A DNA stretch of 64,000 bases from Streptomyces sp. R21 (GTDB taxonomy: Bacteria > Actinomycetota > Actinomycetes > Streptomycetales > Streptomycetaceae). The DNA is taken from the NCBI RefSeq assembly GCF_041051975.1, contig NZ_CP163435.1:9516501-9580500 (forward strand), in the 5' to 3' direction. The first letter of the stretch is position 1, and each line of letters begins with the position of its first letter. Positions 44,310 to 51,826 of this stretch are shown piece after piece. The translations under genes were made by a program, and so were the position numbers. The notes beneath the pieces were generated by a model. That model was not told where the DNA came from, ran no database searches, and saw only the letters and a program-made list of their open reading frames with translations.

Positions 44310-44795
44310 ATGCGCCGTACGACCCCCCACCCGAGTACCGTCCTCGCCCTCGCGGCATCCGCCCTGCTCCTTGCAGGCTGCGGCTCGCAGACCGGCGACA
44401 GCGGGTCCGGCAGCAGTGCCGTGACGCCATCGCAGTCGCAGACGACGTCGCCGTCGCCCACGACGAGCGAGAAGGGGTGCGCGCCGGAGGCGTCGCTCAC
44501 CGCCGAGGACTCGGGCCGCACGGTGTGCCTGACGGCGGGCGGCGTCGTCCGTATCACCCTGGACGGCACCACCACGCGCGCGTGGAAGCCGGTCAGCGCC
44601 ACCGGCGACGCCCTCGAACCCACCAACGCGGGCATCGTCATCCAGCCCGGTGACGCCACCGCCGCCTACAGCGCGGCCGCCGCCGGCACGACACACCTCA
44701 CCTCGTCCCGACCCGTGTGCGGGACCGACCCGGGCCACATCGCGTGCAAGGGCCTTCAGGAGTGGAAGGTGACGGTGGTGGTGGCGAAGTCCTGA
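44310..44795 (+). CDS. Putative lipoprotein with a chagasin-like beta domain
   Basis: A 161-residue protein with a lipoprotein signal (STVLALAASALLLAGC, lipobox LAGC, residues 21-24) and a Ser/Thr/Pro linker. The domain at about 65-160 contains VRITLDGTTTRAWKPVS, GIVIQPGDATAAYSAAAAGTTHLTSSRPVCG and EWKVTVVV. The W-x-P, T-A-x-Y-x-A-x-x-x-G-x-x-x-L and final W-x-V-x-V strand recall chagasin-type protease inhibitor folds, but the match is loose. A paired Cys (PVCGT...HIACKG) could form a disulfide. AAAGGAGG lies 8 nt before the ATG. Confidence 0.65.
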   Translation: MRRTTPHPSTVLALAASALLLAGCGSQTGDSGSGSSAVTPSQSQTTSPSPTTSEKGCAPEASLTAEDSGRTVCLTAGGVVRITLDGTTTRAWKPVSATGDALEPTNAGIVIQPGDATAAYSAAAAGTTHLTSSRPVCGTDPGHIACKGLQEWKVTVVVAKS

Positions 44796-44843
44796 GCCGA
44801 CGGGCCGGGGGCCGGTGGCCCGGGGCGCTGCGGACGGCGGGGA

Positions 44844-45413
44844 TCAGGGCGCGGACCAGGTCCGCAGCAGGGCGTCCAGCCGGTCCAGCGTCCAGACCCA
44901 GGTCTCCTGCGAGTCGGGAGCGCTGTGGCTGAAGCCCCCGGCCATCTCCAGGGTGACGTAGCCGTGGAAGACGCTGCCCAGCAGCCGGACGGCGTGCGTC
45001 TGGTCCGGCTCCGTGAGGTCGTAGCCGCGCAGGACGGCCCGCGTCATCTGCGCATGCCTGCCGCCCGCGCTTGCGGCCGCCGTCTCCGGGTCGAGCCGGA
45101 ACTGCGCCGCGGCGTAGCGGCCGGGGTGCTCGCGGGCGTAGTCGCGGTAGACGTTGGCGAAGGCGGCCAGGGCGTCCTTGCCGGCCCGTCCCGCCAGCGC
45201 GTCGGCGGCCCGGTCGGCGAGTTCCTCCAGCGCGAGCAGCGCGATCCCGGTCTTGAGATCGTGGGAGTTCTTGAGGTGTGAGTACAGGCTCGCGACCTTG
45301 ACGTCGAACTGCCTCGCGAGCGCCGAGACGGTCACCTCGTTGAAGCCGACCTCGTCCGCCAGTTCCGCCCCCGCCCGGACAAGGCGTTCCGTGGTCAGTC
45401 CTGCGCGTGCCAT
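44844..45413 (-). CDS. TetR-family regulator
   Basis: A 189-residue TetR/AcrR protein: TTERLVRAGAELADEVGFNEVTVSALARQFDVKVASLYSHLKN is the N-terminal HTH, and the ligand domain carries a WHG-type C-terminal pattern (LGSVFHGYVTLEMAGGFSH). It is divergent from the FBP-domain gene and reads away from the 23-bp palindrome at 45448-45470. GGGAGAGG lies close to its ATG. It is likely an autoregulated repressor of the FBP gene. Confidence 0.87.
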   Translation of the reverse strand: MARAGLTTERLVRAGAELADEVGFNEVTVSALARQFDVKVASLYSHLKNSHDLKTGIALLALEELADRAADALAGRAGKDALAAFANVYRDYAREHPGRYAAAQFRLDPETAAASAGGRHAQMTRAVLRGYDLTEPDQTHAVRLLGSVFHGYVTLEMAGGFSHSAPDSQETWVWTLDRLDALLRTWSAP

Positions 45414-45447
45414 AGCCTCTCCCTCATTCGCCTGAAGAGATTATGTA

Positions 45448-45477
45448 TTTGCCTAAAGCTTTTAGGCAAATTAGCGT
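45448..45477 (+). promoter_or_regulatory. 23-bp palindrome over the FBP-gene promoter
   Basis: TTTGCCTAAA GCT TTTAGGCAAA (45448-45470) has perfect 10-bp arms. It covers the -35 TTGCCT (45449-45454), whose 17-bp spacer leads to TAGCGT (45472-45477), 7 nt before the ATG at 45485. A weaker half-site-like TTCGCCTGAA lies at 45427-45436. The divergent TetR protein is the obvious binder, and the mRNA would be leaderless. Confidence 0.8.
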
Positions 45478-45484
45478 GCCTCCC

Positions 45485-45976
45485 ATGAAGCCGCTGACTG
45501 AGCAAGAGATCCGCGCCGCGTTCGTGAACTGCACCAAGGGCGAGGCGAAGCGCCTGGCCGTCCCCCGCGATCTGGCCGACCGGCCCTGGGACGACCTGGA
45601 CTACCTCGGCTGGCGAGATCCGCAGGCCCCCGACCGCGGCTACCTCGTCACCGAACTGGACGGCCGCCCGAAAGCCCTCGCGCTGCGCTGCCCCAGCTCT
45701 GCCATCGGGCAACTGCGCCGCAGTATGTGCTCGATGTGCCTGACCACCCACACCGGCGGCGTCTGTCTGATGGTCGCCTCCAAGGCGGGCAAGGCCGGCC
45801 AGCAGGGCAACTCGGTGGGCGCCTACATATGCAGCGACCTCGCCTGCTCGCTGTACCTGCGGGGCAAGAAGGACGCGGGCGTCGGGGCACGGCTGCAGGA
45901 GTCGCTGACTCTCGAAGAGAGGATTCAGCGGACCGTGGCCAACGTCGCCGCGTTCTTCGCGAGGGTGACCGCATGA
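45485..45976 (+). CDS. FBP-domain (elongation factor G-binding-like) zinc protein
   Basis: A 163-residue protein of the FusB/FBP type: LTEQEIRAAFVNCTKGEAKRLAVPRDL at the N-terminus and a C-terminal treble-clef zinc site with MCSMCLTTHTGGVCL and ICSDLACSLYLRGK. FusB-like proteins bind elongation factor G and release it from fusidic-acid-stalled ribosomes in staphylococci; streptomycete homologues are mostly uncharacterised. It is regulated by the TetR palindrome upstream and is probably leaderless. A role in antibiotic response is plausible but not shown. Confidence 0.87.
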   Translation: MKPLTEQEIRAAFVNCTKGEAKRLAVPRDLADRPWDDLDYLGWRDPQAPDRGYLVTELDGRPKALALRCPSSAIGQLRRSMCSMCLTTHTGGVCLMVASKAGKAGQQGNSVGAYICSDLACSLYLRGKKDAGVGARLQESLTLEERIQRTVANVAAFFARVTA

Positions 45977-46244
45977 CTCCGGAAGCCTGAGGGGCGCGCC
46001 GCCGCAAGCGCCGGGATTGCCGGTCAAGTGCCCTGTGTTTGGGGCGAGATGCTGAGCGTCGGCCGCCCGGTCGGATGGTGCGGCAGAGCGAGGCGGGACG
46101 AGGAGACCGTCGCGGGTGGATCAGCCGAATGGCTGACATGAAGGTGTTGCGGGCCGGTCGGCCATGACCGTTCGGCCGAGGCGCGGGTTGAGGGCGCAGA
46201 ACCACGATGGCGTCAGCCGACTCCCGTGATCCCCCATCCCCAGG

Positions 46245-47939
46245 ATGCCCGTGACCCACACAGCCGACCCCGTCCAGACAGCCGGCCCCGTCCAGCTGGC
46301 CATCGAGCGGCCGCTCCTCGTCGTACCCGCACCCGCGCCCCCACCCGACGGAACCGCCGCACCCCCGCAGCCCGCCGCGCCCCAACTCTGGAGACGCCAC
46401 CGCGTTCCCCTCCTCGCCACGCTGCCGATGCTGGTGCCTTACGCGGTGTGGTGGGCGTTCCTCGCCACCGGCGGCGGTGACCTCGCCGCGCAGGATGCGT
46501 GGGCACAGTTCGCGTCGCAGAACGGGGGATCGGCGTACAACCTGTCCTGGTACGGCGGGATGCACGCCGCCAACTACAGCCTGATCTCCCCGTATTTGAT
46601 GGCGGCCGTCGGCGTGCGCACGGTCACCGTGCTCTCCGGGCTCGCAGCCACCTGGCTGGCCGCGGTGCTCATCACCCGTACCGGCATACGGCGCCCGCTG
46701 GGCCCGGCGCTCCTCGCGTCGTTCGCCCTGTGGTGCGATGTCGCCTCGGGCCGTACGACCTTCGCGCTCGGCGTGGCTCTGGGCCTCGGGGCCTGCGTGC
46801 TGCTCACCCGGGAGCGCCGCGCGGTCGTCGCCGGCGCCTACGCAGCGCTCGCGACCATGGCCAGCCCGGTCGCGGGGCTCTTCCTGGCCGTCGTGGGCGC
46901 GGCATTCCTTCTCGTACGGGACTGGAGGCGCGCGCTCGCGCTGCTGGCGCCGCCCGCCGCCGTGGTCGCCACGACCACGCTCCTCTTCCCTTTCACCGGC
47001 GAGCAGTTGATGCCGGCCGACCGGATCTGGGCGCCCGCGCTGCTCGGCCTGACCGTCACCGTGCTGGCTCCCCGCACCTGGCACGTGGCGCGCTGGAGCG
47101 GGGTCGTCTATGCGACCGGAACCGTCCTCGTCTATCTCGTCCCCTCGCCGATCGGCACGAACATCGAGCGGCTCGCGGCGCTGTTCGCTCCGGCGGTGTT
47201 TCTCGCGGCGCTCCGCAGTGCACCGCGGCTGCGGCGGCTGTCCCGCAACGTCCTGATCGTGGCGCTGGTGTTCTCCGTCGGCTGGGTGGGCTCGAAGACG
47301 GTCGCCGACCTGAGGGTGAGCGCGTCGGTGCCGGCCTGGGCGGTGGACACCCGTGGCGTCGTACGGGCACTCCATGGTCTCGGCGCCGACCGCACCCGGG
47401 TCGAGGCGGTCCCGGCCCGCAACCACCGCGAGGCCACCGCACTCGCCCCGCACGTCAACCTCGCGCGCGGCTGGAACCGCCAGCTCGACATGGAACGCGA
47501 CCGGCTCTTCTACGACGGCACCTTCTCGGCCACCACCTACCGGGCCTGGCTGGACCGCTGGGCGGTCGGCTTCGTGGTCGTGCCGCTCGGCGAACCGGAC
47601 GGCTACGCCGAGGACGAGGCGCGTCTGGTCCGTGAGCACCGGCCCGACTGGCTGGAGCCCGTGTGGCAGGACGCCCACTGGCGGGTGTACCGGGTGCGCG
47701 ACGCGGTGCCGCTGGTGTCGGCGCCCGCCTCTGTCGTCCGGACCACCAGCGCCGAGGTCGAGGTCCGCGTTCCGGGCTCCGGTTCGGTGACCCTACGGGT
47801 CGCGTACTCGCCGTGGCTGCGCTCCGACGGCGGCTGCCTCACCCCGGACGGCGAGTTCACGCGGCTGACGGTGACCCGGCCGGGCGTGTACCGGATCGGC
47901 TCGCAGTACGGTCCCTCACCGGCGCCGGACTCCTGCTGA
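46245..47939 (+). CDS. Polytopic membrane protein with C-terminal soluble domain
   Basis: A 564-residue protein. An N-terminal Pro/Ala-rich cytoplasmic tail (residues 1-50) is followed by about 9-10 transmembrane segments (55-370), then a C-terminal extracytoplasmic-like domain of about 190 residues (RVEAVPARNHREATALAPHVNLARGWNRQLDMERDRLFYDGTF, TYRAWLDRWAVGFVVVPLGEPDGY). The shape resembles GT-C/mannosyltransferase-type polytopic glycosyltransferases or YfhO-like proteins, but no catalytic D-D motif is evident. The 267 nt upstream hold no gene. The function is unassigned. Confidence 0.7.
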   Translation: MPVTHTADPVQTAGPVQLAIERPLLVVPAPAPPPDGTAAPPQPAAPQLWRRHRVPLLATLPMLVPYAVWWAFLATGGGDLAAQDAWAQFASQNGGSAYNLSWYGGMHAANYSLISPYLMAAVGVRTVTVLSGLAATWLAAVLITRTGIRRPLGPALLASFALWCDVASGRTTFALGVALGLGACVLLTRERRAVVAGAYAALATMASPVAGLFLAVVGAAFLLVRDWRRALALLAPPAAVVATTTLLFPFTGEQLMPADRIWAPALLGLTVTVLAPRTWHVARWSGVVYATGTVLVYLVPSPIGTNIERLAALFAPAVFLAALRSAPRLRRLSRNVLIVALVFSVGWVGSKTVADLRVSASVPAWAVDTRGVVRALHGLGADRTRVEAVPARNHREATALAPHVNLARGWNRQLDMERDRLFYDGTFSATTYRAWLDRWAVGFVVVPLGEPDGYAEDEARLVREHRPDWLEPVWQDAHWRVYRVRDAVPLVSAPASVVRTTSAEVEVRVPGSGSVTLRVAYSPWLRSDGGCLTPDGEFTRLTVTRPGVYRIGSQYGPSPAPDSC

Positions 47940-47940
47940 C

Positions 47941-47962
47941 CCCGGCGGCCGCCGTCGCCGGG
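47941..47962. terminator. Hairpin between convergent genes
   Basis: CCCGGCG and CGCCGGG form a 7-bp stem just after the membrane protein stop and before the response-regulator stop. Confidence 0.45.
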
Positions 47963-47984
47963 CCGGTGCTCCCGTTCGCCGCCC

Positions 47985-48674
47985 TCACTGCCGCGGCCCC
48001 GGGGCGCCGGCATTTCCGGTCTGCCAGGCCCATGCGGCGATCTCGACGCGGTTGCGCGCGGAGAGCTTCAGCTGAATGCCGGCCAGGTGTGTCTTCACGG
48101 TCGACAGGGAGACGTACAGTGACGCGGCGATCTCGGCATTGGTGTGACCGAGGGCGACCAGCCGTACGACGTCCAACTCACGGTCGGTGAGCGGGTCCTG
48201 GGGCTCCGGCGGTGCGGCGGGCTTCGGGGCCTGATTCGCGGTGAGGTGCTTGAGCAGCCGTACGGTGATCGACGGCGACACCAGCGAGTCACCGTTCGCG
48301 GCCGCGCGGACCGCCTCGGCCAGCAGCGTGGGGCCGGAGTCCTTGAGCAGGAAGCCGCAGGCCCCGCCGTGCAACGCGCCGTAGACGTACTCGTCGAGGT
48401 CGAACGTCGTCACCACGACGATCCGCAGCGGGTCCGCGACGGTCGGCCCGGCCAGCAGCCGCGTCGCCTCCAGCCCGTCGAGCTTGGGCATGCGGATGTC
48501 CAGCAGGCACACATCCGGCCGCAACTCCCGGGCCAGCGCCACGGCTTCCGCCCCGTCGCGAGCCTCGGCGACCACGGTCATGTCCGGCTGCGCGTCCAGG
48601 AAGAAGCGGAAGCCGGTACGGACCATGTCCTGGTCGTCGGCGATCAGGACACGGATCGGGGTGCGGTCGGTCAT
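47985..48674 (-). CDS. NarL/LuxR-family response regulator, no adjacent kinase
   Basis: A 229-residue two-component regulator. The receiver domain (about residues 8-125) has acidic D-D at ADDQ, the phosphoacceptor Asp in VCLLDIRMPKLDG, the switch Thr in VVVTTFDLDEYVYGAL and Lys in GFLLKDSG. The C-terminal LuxR HTH (about 160-225) has LTDRELDVVRLVALGHTNAEIAASLYVSLSTVKTHL. No histidine kinase gene is on either side; the upstream neighbour is a DinB-like protein. It is either an orphan or pairs with a distant kinase. Confidence 0.88.
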   Translation of the reverse strand: MTDRTPIRVLIADDQDMVRTGFRFFLDAQPDMTVVAEARDGAEAVALARELRPDVCLLDIRMPKLDGLEATRLLAGPTVADPLRIVVVTTFDLDEYVYGALHGGACGFLLKDSGPTLLAEAVRAAANGDSLVSPSITVRLLKHLTANQAPKPAAPPEPQDPLTDRELDVVRLVALGHTNAEIAASLYVSLSTVKTHLAGIQLKLSARNRVEIAAWAWQTGNAGAPGPRQ

Positions 48675-48734
48675 GGGCGCATCATGCCTGAGCCCGGTGC
48701 GGCGAGGGCGACCGGTCCGGGGGTGGTGGGCGGA

Positions 48735-49286
48735 TCACACTCCTCTCGCGCCGTCGATCCGCTCACGGAGCAGGTCCGCGTGTCCGTTGTGCCGGGCGTA
48801 CTCCTCGACCATGTGGATGAGCACCCAGCGCAGCGACACCTCCCCGCGCCACGCGTCGAGGCCCGCGACGTCAAGGTCGGGCGCCTCGGCGACGAAGCGG
48901 TCGGCGAACGCCACCTCGGCATGCCAGGCTTCCCACGCCGCCGCGACCACCGACGGGTCGGACACCGCACCGTCGAAGTCCCCGTCGGGGTCGGCCCCCG
49001 AGGAGAAGAGCGGCTGTACGTCGAGCCCGGCCAGGATCCGCCGGAACCAGCGACGCTCGACATCGGCGAGGTGCCGGACGAGGCCGAGCAGGGAGAGCGT
49101 GGACGGCTCCACGGACCTGTGGGCCAACTCGGCTTCCAAGCCTGTGCACTTCAGCTCCAGTGTCGTGCGCTGGGCCTTGAGGAAGTCGACGAGCATGCGC
49201 CTTTCGTCGCCGGTCGCGGGACCACTGAACCGAGGATCGTCCTCTTCGGCGATGAACATTTGCGCTCTTCTGCTCGGGATGGTCAT
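48735..49286 (-). CDS. DinB/DUF664-type four-helix protein
   Basis: A 183-residue helical protein with LLGLVRHLADVERRWFRRILAG and LIHMVEEYARHNGHADLLRERIDG, whose H-x-x-x-E and H-x-x-x-H/E spacing matches the metal-binding pattern of the DinB/DUF664 (mycothiol-dependent enzyme-like) family. ATG 49286 is chosen; upstream in-frame ATG 49295 and TTG 49301 lack a proper ribosome-binding site. It may be a thiol-transferase or metal-binding protein of unknown substrate. Confidence 0.75.
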   Translation of the reverse strand: MTIPSRRAQMFIAEEDDPRFSGPATGDERRMLVDFLKAQRTTLELKCTGLEAELAHRSVEPSTLSLLGLVRHLADVERRWFRRILAGLDVQPLFSSGADPDGDFDGAVSDPSVVAAAWEAWHAEVAFADRFVAEAPDLDVAGLDAWRGEVSLRWVLIHMVEEYARHNGHADLLRERIDGARGV

Positions 49287-49349
49287 GCCGGCCATCCTCA
49301 ACCATGAGGGTGCGTCATCGAAAGCGAGATTCTCAGGCGGAGCCCGCGG

Positions 49350-50087
49350 CTACAGCTCCCGGTCTCCCTGCCAGGTGACCGACGTCAGCATGGCGAGGCT
49401 GCCGTGTGCCAGACCCTTGTAGGTGACTGTCCGGCCGGGGCCGATTTCGTGGGCGACCTGCCTCGCCAGGTCCATCCCCTCGCGGAACAGCCGCTGCCAC
49501 GCCCCGTCGTACTTGGCCTCGTCGCGGTCCCCGATCATGAGATTGAGCGTGGTGTTGATCCCGTCCGCCCATGCGTACAGGGCGGCGACCAGGCCGTCCG
49601 ACAGGTGCAGGGCGGCGGTGGGATCGTCGGGGAAGAAGTCCCCGAAACCGTCGGAACGCAGCGGACCGAACTTGAACTCGCCGTCGACGTCGATGTGGAG
49701 CGGGTGGGGCGGGGTGCCGTCACCCTCCTCGTGCAGGCGGTCGCAGCCCCAGCAGATCCACTTCGACGTCCGGTGCCGCTCGTCCCGGTAGCGCACCGCC
49801 ACTGCGGGGCCGAGGTGCCTGGCCAGCCGTCGGGCCACCACCAGGCCCTGCTGGACGTGCTCGCTCAGGCTCGGAGGGGACGCGGAATCCTCCGACGGCC
49901 GCGACAGCGACCACGCGCGCAGGGCGTCGGCGAGATCGGCCGGCAGGCCCAGCTCGGGGTCGTCCAGCGGGACGCAGCCGGTGTACGTGTCGATGTCGTC
50001 GTACGCCCACTCCAGGTACGACTCGTACAAGGGGGACGGCTCGCCGCGGCTCTGTACGAGCAGGTGGCGCGTTTCTTCGTGGGCCAT
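49350..50087 (-). CDS. Hypothetical protein
   Basis: A 245-residue soluble protein I do not recognise. It is acidic and has SKWICWGCDRLHEEGDG (a C-x-x-C that could bind metal) near residue 115, DVDGEFKFGPLRSDGFGDFFPDD in the middle, and a conserved-looking C-terminal helix-turn (WQRLFREGMDLARQVAHEIGP). Third-position G/C is typical, so it is likely a real gene. Its ATG has only a distant GGAG. No operon partner is evident. Confidence 0.65.
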   Translation of the reverse strand: MAHEETRHLLVQSRGEPSPLYESYLEWAYDDIDTYTGCVPLDDPELGLPADLADALRAWSLSRPSEDSASPPSLSEHVQQGLVVARRLARHLGPAVAVRYRDERHRTSKWICWGCDRLHEEGDGTPPHPLHIDVDGEFKFGPLRSDGFGDFFPDDPTAALHLSDGLVAALYAWADGINTTLNLMIGDRDEAKYDGAWQRLFREGMDLARQVAHEIGPGRTVTYKGLAHGSLAMLTSVTWQGDREL

Positions 50088-50276
50088 GTGGCATTCGCTC
50101 CGATCGCAGACCTGCCTTGCCGACGCGTTCTCTTCTGCGCCGAACGGGCTGATGGACCATGCTGCTGACGTCGAGGAATTTAGGGTGACCGGTGTCTAGT
50201 TGGTGCATACGTTGTTCGACCGGGAGTGAGTCGGCCTTTGCGGGAGGCCGGCCGTCCCTTGGGAAAGGAACGATCG

Positions 50277-51689
50277 ATGGATGAGCAGGGCGAGCGTTTC
50301 GACGTCGTCGTACTCGGAGCGGGCCCCGGTGGATACGTGGCCGCCATTCGAGCCGCCCAGCTGGGCAAGCGCGTCGCGGTGATCGAGGAGAAGTACTGGG
50401 GCGGTGTCTGTCTGAACGTGGGCTGCATCCCCACCAAAGCCCTGCTGCGCAACGCCGAGCTGGCGCACATCTTCACCCGAGAGGCCAAGACCTTCGGCAT
50501 CCAGGTCGACGGGACGGTCTCCTTCGACTACGGCGAGGCCTATCGGCGCAGCCGCAAGGTGGCGGACGGCCGGGTCAAGGGCGTGCACTACCTGATGAAG
50601 AAGAACCAGATCACCGAGATCAGCGGGCGCGGCACCTTCCGTGACGCGCACACCCTGGAGGTGGCCGGCTTCGACGGCTCGACACGGACGGTCGGCTTCG
50701 ATCACTGCATCATCGCCACCGGTGCCACTCCGAAGCTGCTGCCGGGCACCCGCCGCACCTCCCGCGTCGTCACGTTCGAGGAGCAGATCCTCGCCGAGGA
50801 GCTGCCGCAGTCCATCGTGATCGCGGGCGCCGGTGCGATCGGCATCGAGTTCGCCTACGTGCTGCACAACTACGGTGTGAAGGTCACCATCGTCGAGTTC
50901 CTGGACCGCCTCGCCCCGCTCGAGGACGCCGACGTCTCCGCGGAACTGGCCAAGCAGTACCGCCGGCTGGGCATCGACGTGCTCACCTCCACCCGGGTCG
51001 AGTCGATCGACGAGTCCGGTCCGCAGGTCCGCGTCACGGTCACCGGCAAGGACGGCAACCAGCAGGTCCTGGAGGCCGACAAGGTGCTCCAGGCGATCGG
51101 CTTCGCCCCGAACGTCACCGGCTACGGCCTGGAGCAGGCGGGCGTCCAGGTCACCGAGCGCGGCGCGATCGACGTCGACGGCCGCTGCCGTACGTCGGTG
51201 CCGCACATCTACGCCATCGGCGACGTGACCGCGAAGCTGATGCTGGCGCACGCCGCCGAGGCCATGGGGGTCATCGCCGCCGAGACCCTCGCGGGTGCGG
51301 AGACGATGGAGCTGGACTATGTGATGATCCCGCGCGCCACCTACTGCCAGCCCCAGATCGCCAGCTTCGGCTACACCGAGGCGCAGGCCCGCGAGAAGGG
51401 CTTCGACGTGAAGGTGGCGAAGTTCCCGTTCACCGCGAACGCCAAGGCGCACGGGCTCGGGGACGCGACCGGGTTCGTGAAGCTGATCAGCGACGCGAAG
51501 TACGGCGAACTGATCGGCGGCCACCTCATCGGCCCGGACGTCACCGAGCTGCTGCCCGAGCTGACCCTGGCCCAGCAGTGGGACCTGACCGTCCACGAAG
51601 TCGCCCGCAATGTGCACGCCCACCCCACCCTGGGCGAGGCGGTCAAGGAAGCGCTGCACGGCCTCGCCGGGCACATGATCAACATGTGA
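50277..51689 (+). CDS. lpdA: Dihydrolipoyl dehydrogenase
   Basis: A 470-residue flavoprotein disulfide reductase: FAD-binding VVVLGAGPGGYVAA (residues 10-23), redox-active GGVCLNVGCIPTK (Cys45 and Cys50), NAD-binding IAGAGAIGIEFAYVL near residue 185, second FAD motif HIYAIGDVT near residue 310, and the catalytic His-Glu region NVHAHPTLGE near the C-terminus. It oxidises dihydrolipoyl groups of 2-oxoacid dehydrogenase complexes or the glycine cleavage system. No E1 or E2 gene is adjacent, so it probably serves several complexes. AAGGAA lies 7 nt before the ATG. Confidence 0.92.
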   Translation: MDEQGERFDVVVLGAGPGGYVAAIRAAQLGKRVAVIEEKYWGGVCLNVGCIPTKALLRNAELAHIFTREAKTFGIQVDGTVSFDYGEAYRRSRKVADGRVKGVHYLMKKNQITEISGRGTFRDAHTLEVAGFDGSTRTVGFDHCIIATGATPKLLPGTRRTSRVVTFEEQILAEELPQSIVIAGAGAIGIEFAYVLHNYGVKVTIVEFLDRLAPLEDADVSAELAKQYRRLGIDVLTSTRVESIDESGPQVRVTVTGKDGNQQVLEADKVLQAIGFAPNVTGYGLEQAGVQVTERGAIDVDGRCRTSVPHIYAIGDVTAKLMLAHAAEAMGVIAAETLAGAETMELDYVMIPRATYCQPQIASFGYTEAQAREKGFDVKVAKFPFTANAKAHGLGDATGFVKLISDAKYGELIGGHLIGPDVTELLPELTLAQQWDLTVHEVARNVHAHPTLGEAVKEALHGLAGHMINM

Positions 51690-51791
51690 GGCCGCGCATC
51701 CCGCGCACAGCGGCGCACGCAGGTTGATCTTTCGGGCGACGGCGCGGCCGTCGCCCGAAAGCCGTCCTGAGGTCTGTTCGCGACACCCACG

Positions 51792-51820
51792 TTGCATGGT
51801 CATGCGTAATAGCGCATACT
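51792..51820 (+). promoter_or_regulatory. argG promoter with ARG-box-like palindromes
   Basis: TTGCAT (51792-51797), a 17-bp spacer and CATACT (51815-51820) lie 6 nt before the ATG, so the mRNA is probably leaderless. The overlapping GCATGGTCATGC and ATGCGTAATAGCGCAT palindromes resemble AT-rich ArgR boxes; the adjacent gene is an arginine-synthesis gene, so ArgR repression is likely but inferred. Confidence 0.6.
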
Positions 51821-51826
51821 CTTCCT

